The translations under genes and the position numbers were made by a program. The notes below the pieces were generated by a model. It had not been told where the DNA came from. It did not search any database and worked only from the letters and a program-made list of their open reading frames with translations. Positions 45,831 to 57,792 of a DNA stretch of 64,000 nt are shown piece after piece. The stretch comes from Acridotheres tristis (taxonomy: Eukaryota > Chordata > Aves > Passeriformes > Sturnidae), in the NCBI GenBank assembly GCA_037013685.1, contig CM072891.1:18266501-18330500 (forward strand). Reading direction: 5' to 3'. Each line of letters begins with the position of its first letter. The stretch's first letter is position 1.

Positions 45831-48800
45831 GTGAGTGTTCTGGTTATTCATTTATTCGTCCAACAGCCAAGAGAAGAATTGGACAAAATATTTTGTTCTC
45901 AAGAATGGTTTCAGAAAGAAAAAAAAAATATTTAAATAAAAAAATGGAAAAAAGTATTACTTGAGCAAAGAAGATTAAACTTGTTCAGAGTGCCAGAAAC
46001 ACATCATACCTGTGTGACATCTAGTCATAGGCATGGCAGGTGGAAAGAGAGAGTGACTCAGTGCTGGAGTGTTCCTGAGTCTGTACCTAGGTATACCCTT
46101 AAAATGAGATAATGGAATTTTCTCTGCAGTGCAGGAGAGCTAATTCAGTGCTATTTGGAAAGTGAATGAAAACTCTTGAAAATCCGCATTCCCTCTTTTA
46201 GTGTCCACTAAAGGAAATGAGGAAAGTGCTTCCCTAATCCTGCCAGCTATCTGTGAATCTCCATGTAACATATAACTTGACTGTGATTCTTTTGTCAATA
46301 ATTCTCTTCTGCTCATAACTCAGTAAAACAGACCCAGGTGATTTCAGTATTTTGCATAACAATGATAACAGTTGCTTGCAAGGTCATCTCCAGTTTTCAG
46401 CCAATTCAGACAATATTTACCTGGTTGGAAGAGCTGAATTGTCTTCTGAATTGGAAGAGTTGTGTATGCCCTATGTGGAATCCATCTGCAAGACTAGGAA
46501 GGTGGGAGCACATCTATGCATGTGGAAGTCTTTGATAAAAAATTGAGGACTAAATTAACAAAAAACACCCTGTGAGTGCTTAAGGGGCTGTCAGATGCTT
46601 GTACAGTTAAATGACATTGAATGTTGACATGGTCTTGATTTTGGGTTATGAGGTTGAGTGTACAGGAATTATTTGTACTCGGGTAATGGATTCTCCTGAG
46701 AACTAATGGCAATAACAAGAGGAACCAATGCCTTGAGAGGAAAATGCCCTCGAATCTCTTGAAAGCTTTTAGGAAATGATTTTGGCACGATGTATATTTC
46801 TAGCCTGTGTCAATATTGCAGATGCATAAATTATACATGACTTACAAAATAAGAAAAGTTGCTTCTAGGGAGCTCTTGTGTTTTGCCTGTAAGGATGCAG
46901 CCAGCTTGCAACATATGTGGAGAATATTACCTGTCAGAAATTGAATATTGAGTGAAAGTAATTGTTTTAATCAAGAGTAGTTAAAAGTGAGGCTGAATTG
47001 AAGGAAAAAACCAACTGCTCAGGTGGAAGACTGCTTCCAGGGCTGCAGACATGCCCTGAGATGCATACTTTTTGTATTAGGAATATTGATCAGGGCCATG
47101 GTTGTACCTTGCATTACCACTGTTCTCCCTGATAATCGCAACCAAGATTTCTTAACTCTTTGAATTCTGCTCCTTTCCCTTCACCCAAATTCAAAACATT
47201 TGATGCTGGGGTACTGGATGAAGGAGAACACTGCTCAAAGAAGCAGCTTCCTGGTTCATGGATAGATAATTGGCAGAATGTACTGGCTGAGGCAAAGACA
47301 TTCTGGTTTATATCAGTTAGCATTCCTAACGTATAATTTGTAGTGATTGTGGGTGTTTTCTTAGGAGAGTTGTAAAGGGGTGTTATGGAGAGCAGTGACT
47401 GTATGCACAGTCTGAGATACACTGAGCTGAGTGCTGTAGAGGAGCCCAAGACTTTGTGTTTCTGCTAAGAAACACCCTAGGCTGCTTTCTTTCAAGTGTT
47501 TTTTTGTTTTGTTTTTTTTTTGCTTTTAATCAAAAGCAGGGTTGTTTCCACACATGTTGCCTGTTTTCTATTTCTCTTGAGTCAGTGTCCATTTCCTTCT
47601 CATTCTTTACAGTGCCTTGGGAAAACTGTATGCCTCTTGAAACCAGGGAAGCCACCTCCAGTTAAGACTAGCTGAAAACAGAGGGATGAGGCTGCAGATG
47701 AATGATGTCAAAGATCTTTGTGTGCACAACATTTGGCTCCTGCATCCTTGAGAAGGCAGAACTCTGTAGCTGCTTGAGCAGGGCCCTGTGCAGAGCAGGT
47801 CAGCCCTGGTGCAGTGCTGGATGCAGGGTGGATACTGCTGGCCCTGCTGATGCATTTGCTTTCTTGGCCCACATCACCCTGGATGTTTTGGTCTCACTTC
47901 GTTGTTCTTTTGTTGAGCCATCAGATTTCCTGAACAAGCTGCACAAGTGAATGCTGGCAGATGTGTCTGTTGGAAGGAGAATGGTCTGGTAGCTAACTCA
48001 GAGCTCTACAAGTCCAGTTTCAGCTCCATGATCTGCTTACAGATTCCCTCTGAGAATTCAGTAGTATGGTTTAGTCTGTGCCAGTTTGCTATCATTTAAA
48101 GAACACTTTTAACCTTGGATGGGAACTGGGGGTAAACATAGAGCCAGTGAATGTTCCAGTACAGTGGTTGAAGAAGTAACCAACCACTTTCATAACCAGG
48201 ATGTCTTCCTCTAATATTTCTGCACAGCCTAAATAGTGTCCCTGAAGTCTTTTTAGCAGTCAAGGTGAGATGATGAGCAGTGTATGTGAATGGGGAATGC
48301 AGGCCTGTATATCATGGCAGTGATGCAGATGTGCAAGTGTGAGATCCCAGCATCCACTATCCCACTCTGATCACTGAGGATTCTTGCCTCTCTGAGTGAA
48401 AGTGCTTGCTTGGACCTGGGACACCAGATGTTAGCTTGGGTTCACACCCCTCACCTGGGATTTCACTAGCAGGTGCTACCATATTCCTCAAGTGGCTTTG
48501 CCTTGTGTAGCCTCATCAGCTTAACTCCTCTGGTCTGCCTGTTGCATGTTGGCTTTCACTATTTACTTTAGAGTCAGTAAAGCCTTTCACCTTGCTTTCC
48601 AAATGTCACTGGGCAAAGATCTTTTCAGAACCTGGCTATTTCATGGCTTTACAACCTACCTCGGAATTGTTGCTGTCCCTGGTGTGTGAATGAATAAGAT
48701 CCTGATAGGATTGACAGCTATATAACATTCCCTCTGAACTCTGAGATGAAAGTGAGACATTTCCTTTCTCCTTCCAGAGGGCTCATCTGCTGTAAGAGGA

Positions 48801-49861
48801 GGGGAGGTGGTTTCCTTTTTATAAGATGTAACTCCTATCAGGTATCATAGCAGTGTCTGTAGCACTGCAGGGCAGCATGCTCTGATGCCTCATGCCATGG
48901 GAAACTGGGAATGAAAGGTGACTCTGCCAAGAGGCTTCTGTTTGCATTGGTAGGATAGTACACGTGACTCCTATGGCATTACCTGGAGCTCGCTGGTGAT
49001 ACAGTGGAAGGGAATTAGGGGGAAATTAAGTTTGGGTTCAAATATTCAGATTGGAAGGATACTCCCTGGGGCTGATCAGCTTGCCTGCTAATGGCATAGC
49101 ACAGGGAAGAGAATAAAGAGTTTGTTTGGTTTTGCACTGCAAATACATAAGCCACCCTTGCTTTGGCTTTCAGCCCAGGGTGACAAGGCTGGCTGATCAT
49201 CCTGCTCTTTCAGTGTTGACAGCTGTTGTTGTCAGGGACAGATGTGACTTGGGTCTAAGATAGGGATAACAGTGTGAGTGCTTTTTACTGGCAAGGTAGA
49301 TTTTAAGGAGATAATGCAGTTTATTTGTTGCACAGTTAAAGGGAAACGAGAAAGGCTTTTCTGTTTTCTTGGTGGATTTTTCTCAATTTTTTTCACATTG
49401 ATTCCTCTGATGCTAGGAGATTTACTCAAATATTCTAGTACTTAACGGTCCTAGATTATGTCTTTGGTTCATCCAGTCTCAAACCATTCCTCCTCATGCC
49501 AAAACCAGTTACCTTACTAGCATGGAAGCAGGCAGTTCTAGGACACCACTGGCTCTGCAGATCTAAGTCTGTGTGTTTGATCCTTATAAAAATGTTTTGG
49601 AAAGCTGAACAAGAAAACAGTGTAGGAATTTGGTGGGCAGATAAACTGCATTCCTGTTTCAGGCTGTTTATTCATAGCTTTAACCTTTTTAAGGCAAAAG
49701 GAGGCTATTTTTAGCTTGCTTCTTTTCCCTCCATATTAACCAAAACAAATTTCCCTCTCGAAGGAGAGGGTGGAGTTGGGAGGAAGGAAGGGTGGAATTG
49801 AAACTGTTTCATTAAATCAATTTAAATATCATTAACACACGATTTTGTTTTTACATTGCAG

Positions 49862-49923
49862 TTGTGAGCACAGAAGAGTCTCTCTACACTTTCCAAAGAG
49901 GGGAAGCTTTGTGTACAGAGGGG
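49862..49923 (+). other. Candidate 62-nt exon, unproven
   Basis: A branch-point-like ATTAACAC and the tract GATTTTGTTTTTACATTGCAG precede 62 bases that end at GGG/GTGAGTG. Two frames are open (starting CEHRRVSLHF and VSTEESLYTF); one has a stop at its second codon. There are no recognisable protein motifs. Confidence 0.18.
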
Positions 49924-51164
49924 GTGAGTGAGGGCACGGAGACAATGAAGTGGTTATGGAAAGCTTATGACTTTTTCCTGGGGTGAACTGTCAGGAGGGT
50001 AATCCAGCTCTCCTGACTCCTGCTATCTGTGTTTTGATGGTTTTGTGGTAAACTGCTTCTGAAGCACAGAGAGCAAGAGCAGCTCCAACAGTTTCATTAT
50101 TGGGTTGATGTTTCTTTGGCTTTAACTTTCATGATTACTGACTTCAGTGTGCTGCAGAAAGGTTTGGAGAAGGAAGGATAAATACTTCATGCTTTGAGAC
50201 TGAATGATAACCCAGGAGCTGGTGCAGAGCATTGCTGCTCTGTGAGTTTCTTGCACTCTGATGTTGATTCTTCAGTACCTTTTAGTTCTCCCTCCCTGTG
50301 ATGATAAGAGCTGGACGATCTGGACAGTGGAGCATCTGTGAAGTTCACCTCTGGTGGTGGAGTGTAGAGCTCCTCCATGCCCTCCTGTCTGACGGCACAC
50401 ATTACTCGAGATTAGATCCTAAATTATCCCTTCTTGCAATGTTTTACTCCTGCTGTGTGTTCTCCTGCACTGTGGGAGAACCAGTGAAAAACAGAAGTTA
50501 TCTTCGTGTCTGAAGAAATAAAAACTTTCCTGCTTTAGAAATACACAGGAAACCTGCCCCAAAACATGTGGATCCTTCTCATCCAGTGATAACCTTTTAC
50601 CAAGTTACTGAACTCTGTGTCTAAGCTTAGACCTGGAAAGACAACCTGGTTTTCCAAGCCTGAGTCCTAGGGAAGACCCCCTCCTTCTGAGGGATCAACA
50701 TGGGGCAGGAGCCCTTTCTGTGGACTCTTGGATTACCTCTTTATCTGCTTTCTTCTCCTCTTTGACTTCTCCTACTGGGAAGCTGCTCCAGATCACAGCT
50801 ACTTCATACTCAGATTCCTCTAACCTCCAGCCAGGAAGAGTTTATGGTTGGCTTATTTCATTTCTGGACCAAGATAATCCTAAGGTTTAAATGTGTCTCT
50901 GCATTTCTTGCAGCTCCTTCTCCTCGAGTGTGTTTGCAGGCAGTGACCTTACCCTCTACTGTGCTGTGTTTTGTCAACTTAAACGAATCAAACTTTCCTG
51001 AGATAGACCTCTTGGTCTAACCAGCACTTCCATGCACCTGCTTTCAATTCAGTAAATTGCCTTTGAATTTTGCTGTGACAGAACAACTCACAATAAAGAT
51101 GTGAGATAAGGCTACTTGCATTAATGCTGATTTCAACATCTAACCATCCTGTGGCTTAAGCATA

Positions 51165-51167
<3 letters not shown>

Positions 51168-51201
<34 letters not shown>
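51168..51201. repeat. (TA)n microsatellite, about 17 units
   Basis: An uninterrupted alternation of A and T over 34 bases. It is the longest pure dinucleotide repeat in the window and is likely polymorphic between individuals. Confidence 0.97.
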
Positions 51202-51204
<3 letters not shown>

Positions 51205-54200
51205 AGAAGAATACTCTGGTCTTGCTTTCAGGACATCAAGTACTGGTGACTCTTTTTGTACAAGGATAGTTCTGTCAATGGCTTTGATGTTTAACTAGGT
51301 ACCTTAATTTGAATATTCTGCCTTCTATCACTGTATCCTGAAGTGCCTTTCCTTGTTAGTTTACAGAGGCTTTTATTATCACAAATCTGATCTTAGAAGT
51401 GCTCTAATACTTTTAGGCTATGTAAAGCAATTAGTAAATTACAGTAGTTTGTATTTCCAAAATCAAGCACTCTTATTCCAAGAAAAAGTCCCCTTTAAGG
51501 TGTCTTTGAGTATCCAAAAATGGCTCTCTATCAGCTTGCATTTCCAGATGACACTAGGCACTACATCAGCAAGAGTATATGCAAAGAATTAAAATAAAGT
51601 CCATTATTTATGACCCTCTCTCTGAGATTCCCTGGCTTGTGTGAGAAAAGTGGAACTACTTGGAAATCCTTTGCTTCCCCCTGGATTTCTGGCTTCTTTG
51701 AAGGTTGTCTTGATCTTTGTGAATAATCTTGGGTTTATACGTTTGATTTCATGCCAGCAAACTAAATCTTTCTGTAATGCGCATTCCTTCAGGCTTTGTG
51801 TACCATCAAGATTTGAGGGATATCTCCCACTGTTTGTTGTAGTGCTGTTTTCCTCCTGCTGGCACCAGAAGAAGAAAAAGAAAAGAAAAGCAGGATGTGG
51901 TTGTGAGCAAGGCAGAGCCTGCTGTGCACAGTGTCAGGGTTTGTTACCTGGCTGTGCTGCCTGTGAGCCAGCTGCAGAATCACTGCCTGGCTCTGCCTGT
52001 AAACTGGGGGCAGTGACACTGTGCCTGGCCCTGAGCTGAGCTCCTGGACTTCTTAAACCCTTCCAGAGACTCTCTCACACCTCAGCCATTGGGTAACACA
52101 GGGCTGCTAGTGGAGATTAGCTTATGGTCCCAAAACCCACCTGATCTAGCAAGGCAGCACTCTCACTGTTGGGAATATTCCTTCTTAGGATGCTGGTCAG
52201 GGGGGCTCTGGTTTGTTTTTTCATTCCTTGCACTCTCCCAATATCTGGTTTTTGTTCCACACTATCTCTTCTAATACACTCTAAATCAGTGGCTTCTAAC
52301 CTTTTTGGAACAACAAACACAAAGTTTCTGGCAGGCTGAGCTCCTTGTTTGTCATACATCACTGTTCTTGCATTCAGAGTCAGTAATTTTGCTTATTGGA
52401 GAGGCTACAAACGCTTATCTTGCTCCTGTGAGCTTCTACAGGGAAGCCATTGTGTTGCTCTCAGCATAAGGACTGCTTTTCTTCTGCTTCACAGTGCCTT
52501 CCTCTAAAGTCTTGATTAAAGGTGTAGTAATACAAATACATTTGTCCTAAAATCAATTGAGTGGATACCCTGTGCCTTTTAAAAAAACCCCAAAACCCCA
52601 ATGGATTTAAGTTGCCTTCTGAATTTAAACTGAAATCCTACCATGATAAAATTGATTGGTCTTTCCTTGACTGTTGGAGTTTTAGTCCAGAGCTAAATGA
52701 TTTTGGCAAAATGCTTCCAGGCACTTAACTTTGATAATCATTATTTAATTTATAATTATTAATAAATCCTTTCACAATGACAAGGTTTTGCCTTTAGAAA
52801 TTGCCTGTGAGCCACTCCTGCTAGATTACACTGTCAGTATGTGTATATAATTTATCAGATAAGTATGTTAAGGTAGTTTTAACTTTTAAAGAAGGTGTCT
52901 TTGACTGTACACCTTCTCTTAGATGACAGCCATCCTTGTTCTCTGGGTATCCTTTACATCATTTAAAGAATATCATAAACTTAGCAATTAAAATAACTTG
53001 CCATACATCCCCTTGTCATTGAGTAATTTTTCACATATGCAATTATAGTGTCTTCTACTTTATCTTTTCACGTTTTTCTGGAGGGAGAAAGTGCTCTTCT
53101 GCTTTTAAAAGTATTCTTTTCCTGCTTTGTTGCAAGTGGTTAGTTCATTCTGCATTACTTTTTTAGTCACTTGCTCTAGTCCTTTAAAAGTGCAATTACA
53201 TAATTCATATAAATTTAGAAAGGGAAAGATGAAGATCTCTCATGTCTATTTTTTTTTTATCTTCCATAGAAGCTAGGAAGAATTCAGGTTAGGATTCTGG
53301 AAAGTAATTAGCATTTGAAATGGAGGTTAAGATTAGACAGTTTCTCACGTGTGATGGAAGAGATGATTCTGGAGTTGGCCTTTCACTGGGAGAAGTAATC
53401 TCTCCGTTTTAATAAATAACTGGTTTTGAGTCCTGAAGCAGCTTCTTCCTAGCTGTGTTTTGTTTTGTTTTTTTTTTTATTGTCAGAGAAGGTCAGTCTC
53501 TGCTTTAGTTGGACTTGAGAGGTTCACCCAGCCCTCTGTATTAACCTAGAATGTGGGCAGGCAAACAGCCTCTGCTTTGGAATTTGGTGTGAATAAGGCT
53601 GATTTTATTTGTTTGTACCCCAGCAGTGTTCACCAGCCCCAGCTGGCAGCTCATGCTGTGTAAGCTCTGTGTAACTGCAGGACAAGAAATGGCTCCTGAT
53701 CAGGCAGGCTTCAGCCCGTGTGCAGTAACTGATCACTGTGTCAGGAAATGCTCCTGCCTGAGCAGAGGCTTCACCCTGGCTGTGCCCAGCCCTTCCAGTT
53801 TGCAGTGAGAGCTGTCCTTGCTGCATACCCTGTGCAGTTGCCCTATGGAGAGTAGCTGTAATTGTTTCCCAGGTGGGAAGCTTGGGAAACACCCTTGCAC
53901 ACAGGGTGCTCTTTTCCCTGAGTTGCACCTGGAGGAAGACAGTGACCAGAGGTGGGCTGCTGGTGTCCTGGTGAAGGTGACACAGTCCTGCCTGTGCTTG
54001 TCCCAGAGAGCCCCTTGGAGCTGAACAGGGACAGGAGCTGTGGGCTCTGTGAATTGTTCTTGCAACCTGCTCCCAGCCATCTGTGCTATGGGACAATTCA
54101 GCACCTGTCAGGAGAGAGATGAGGGAACAGCTTAGGGTTTAACTTCTATTAGGGGCTTATCAGTTTGGGCTGTATGAGCTCTTCTGCCAGGTCAGATATT

Positions 54201-54260
54201 GGAATGTTTGCAGTCTATGTTATTAAGTTCTATTTAAGGACTCATTTGCCTTGTTCACTT

Positions 54261-54281
54261 AAAAAAAAAAGAAAAAAAAAA
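54261..54281. repeat. A-rich tract
   Basis: Ten A residues, one G and ten more A residues. No retroposed sequence was recognised directly upstream. Confidence 0.9.
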
Positions 54282-55452
54282 GTTGTTTTAACAGAAATCT
54301 GGGGCTTATCTTCCCCTCTGCTCCCAGAAGCTGCACTTAAACCCAGGAGTAGGAACTGATGGACAGCTCTGATGGCATGAATCTAAGGAGGGATAATTCA
54401 AAACTGTCAGACTTGTGAATTTTCCTGTGGTGCTCTTGAGCTTTACTAAGACCTATTGGTTTCAGCCTGTAAGCTCAGGAATAGTGTTGCTTCCACTTGC
54501 ATTTTCCTTGCATTTAAAAGGCTATATCTACAGCTATAAAGGCTGCATCTTGATCCATTTTAAATGGCAACACAGATTGCATAGGAGCTGGAGACTTGTA
54601 TTTGTGTTCTCCAGAGTAAGATTTCCAGCCGTCATAGTGAGAAGTGGATTAATTGCTGCAAACTCCATGTGTGTACTTGAATCTCATCTCTGCAGTCACT
54701 TTGATGCTTTGAGTCCAGCATTAGCTTCAGATGCCTGTAGCCCAGCTGTCTGCCTCTGGCTGACTGATGTGGAGAAGGAAGGAGATATTTTAGGACATCG
54801 TTCATCTGACCCTGCTTTAGCCAACTGCTTTAGAAACAGATGAATCCTGTCCTGCAGGTGACTGTTTCTCTCCATTGACTGTAGTGTCAGATGTTGGTGT
54901 CAACATTTGCTGAAATGAATCCTGTATGAAATATATCCAATTTTAAATTTAACTGGTCAGGCATTTTCACTGAAGCGTAGTTCCCAGCCGGCAAACACGT
55001 CCCGGTGCCCAGGGAGCTGGTTGTGTGCTGTAACTTTCTCTACCTTTATTCTCCAGCTCTTTATCTAGAGAATGAAAATTATTCCATCATGACAGGAACA
55101 CTGGCCTTTAGAAAGCTCCTTTTATCTACACAAATACTTTCTGCGGTATTTTTCCACTTTTGCTTATCCATCTTAGAGCTGGATTAACTTCAGAAAGACC
55201 TTGTGTGGAACTCTGAGGCACATTTATTTCTTTGACCAGTAAATCAGTATTATAGTTTCCTGGGGCCTGGAAAAGAGGGTATTATTATGGAGTTATACTA
55301 AGTCCACTTTCCTGAATGCTGAATTTCCGAGGAAAAGATATAAATCTCCCCTGTGCAAGAGAAGAAGCTATATGAAAAAGACTAAAGGTGCCTTATTCTC
55401 TTTGTGTTTATGCTTGCTTGCCTTTCTTTTCTACCTTCCTCCCTTTCCTCAG

Positions 55453-55484
55453 GTGTTGCTATATATTACTTAATCTCCTTTGAG
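55453..55484 (+). other. Candidate 32-nt microexon with strong splice sites
   Basis: About 35 bases of nearly pure pyrimidine end in CTACCTTCCTCCCTTTCCTCAG at 55452, written here only as its type: a long tract followed directly by AG. After 32 bases comes TTTGAG/GTAAGTATAG, almost the ideal U1 match. One frame is open, reading VAIYYLISFE after two bases; the other two have stops. Microexons of this size with strong flanking signals are known in neural and muscle genes. The gene cannot be named, and a decoy pair of splice sites is possible. Confidence 0.28.
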
Positions 55485-57773
55485 GTAAGTATAGCTTCTT
55501 TGTCACAGTGTGGAACACATTAGTATTCAGAAGAGCTTTTTTCTGTGTCAGAGACAATATTTTGCTTCTTTGTAACCCTAACCTTCTTGGAACTCTCCAG
55601 CTAATATTTTTCTTCCCTTCTGTCTCTTATTGACTGTGGTACACTGAGTATTGCTTCGCTCCCCAGTAACTTTTGGGTTTTTGTTCATGACTAATGCATC
55701 CATTTTATGAAGGCAGGAAACCTATTTACAGAGGAAGGCAGAACTGGTTGATGGAAGTGGAAATAGGAAGCACAGGCTCCTGAGTCGTGTGTTTTGTGTA
55801 GAGGAGGTCTAGCATGCAGCAGAGAAGCACAAATTCTGTGGCTCCACAGGATCCTTCTGGTCCATCTGGGAAGAGTTGTGCTGAGGCTGGCTGGCAAGGG
55901 TTTTAGGTGAGCAGAGAGGGTGACAAAATGGGGTTCCATTCTCCCAGCTCATGCCAGAGGAGAGGAAATCCCAGCTGCTTTGCACCTCTGTGTCTCTTCC
56001 CCACCATTCTTTGTCTGCTTGCACTGCAAACTGCATCAAGAATAAAATGTATTCCTCCAATGCCGATACAAAACACAGCACGTGGAGCTTTGCATCTTGT
56101 CCCCTGCCTCCCTTTATTTTCCTTCCCTCTGTGTTCTACTGTCATTTTAGGAGACACTGGAGGAGTTCCAGTAACTGAAGCTAGTTTTCACATTACTTTT
56201 CTTCCCTCCCCTCCTCACTGTAGTCATATAGCCTTGACACAATCTCATTGTATGCATGTTTTAGAAGGCTTGGAATTCTCCTGGCATGCAAGGGAGGGGG
56301 GATGACTTACGTGCTTTGCAAATATTTATCATTATCTTCACACGCTGAAGCTCTCAAATAATTTCTGCCAGGATCTTTTCATCCTCGGCAAATTTTTGGA
56401 CCACAGAACTGCCATATAGGGGGTGTAATAGGCTGTGCAGGAACACTTGGGTAGTTTTCTGGTGTGGAGAGAGATCTCACCAACTGCTTTGGTTCTGGTT
56501 GGGATCCCCTGAAGTTCTAGGGAGATAATACTTTGAGTTGCCAAGGTATTATGGTAGTGAGGGATTAAGTAGAGAGCCGATTGTGGCTGAAGGAAAACCA
56601 CTTTTTTATTTGTTTGGCAATATTATTCCAGCCCACCCTTCCTTTTGTCATAGATTAAACGTGGTTGTAGCTTCTCTGGTTTCATCTGACATGCTCGGGG
56701 CCTGAAGTGCAGACCTGTGGTTCAGGGCTGCTGACCACTGGTTTAAGTGTCTGTTCTGGCATCTCACTAGCAGAGTTGTCTTGTTCACAGCTGGTCTCTT
56801 AAAGGATGCAGCTAACTTGTCACATTTAGGCCACCAAGTCACTGGATCAGTGAGTCAGTGTTGCTGGTTATTTGCAATGAAGTCTGAAACATATCTTCAA
56901 GTAACATTTCCTTTTGAGCAATCCCCACATTTTGATCACTCTCAGCCTTCTCTGTAATTTGCAGATAACCTAATCTCAGTTTTCCACCTTCCCTTTGGTG
57001 CTCTCCTAAGCTCTCTACAAGAATGTTGTCTAACCAAAACTGCTAATGGTCATCCATGAGCTGTTTAGAAACTTTTGATTATCTGCTTTGAAAGTGCTGT
57101 AAATCTAGTTCACAGATGACAAATCTGGCCGCCTAGGCAAATAAACAAAAACAATCAACACACCAGAATTTTTCAAGATGAGGTAAAGCTCTGACAGGAA
57201 TAGAGCAGTAGGAGAGAGTTGGTGGTGGGGAAATCTGACAAGTTAATTTATTTTTGGTGTTTTAATTGGATCGGTTGGGAGACAGAGAGAAAAGATGGTG
57301 CAGGAGACAAGAGTCGTGGAGTCCTGGGAAAGGGAAGCAGGGAAGGAACTGTAAACATGACCAGCAAAATAATCTACTTCATGTGCAAAGTCCATTTAAA
57401 TGTAAATTACCCAAAGTGATTTTTAGTGGAATTTTTTTATCAGTGCAGTGTAGAAAGACAGAATTATTTTCCCCTTTGTTTAAATACGTGATGCAGACAG
57501 CTGTAGAGAGCTATAAACATCCCTCATCTCTCTACCTCCTCACACCCACTTCTTTCCTTTAGGCTCTTTGGAGCTGTTCCCTGCAGCAATGCTTCCAGAT
57601 AGTGACAGTGTGGATGTTCACTTCAGTCACCAGAGCCCTGTCAGGGCCAATTAGCATCCTAATGACTGGCATGTTCCATCTTGGCAACATTCAGTCTGTG
57701 CTCTGTACCAGGGGACCTCTCCTCTTAAGAACCCATCTTGTCTCATCTGGACCGTGCTGGTCATAGAAACCTG

Positions 57774-57792
57774 AAAAAAAAAAAAAAAAAAA
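57774..57792. repeat. Poly(A) run of 19
   Basis: Nineteen A residues in a row. No poly(A) signal or recognisable retroposed transcript lies directly upstream, so slippage is the simplest explanation. Confidence 0.9.

Noticed and set aside
53605..54104. Overlapping 163- and 123-codon frames on the minus strand
   Set aside because: They lie in a GC-richer patch where stop codons are rare in every frame, including a shorter open frame on the plus strand. No family motif is visible.
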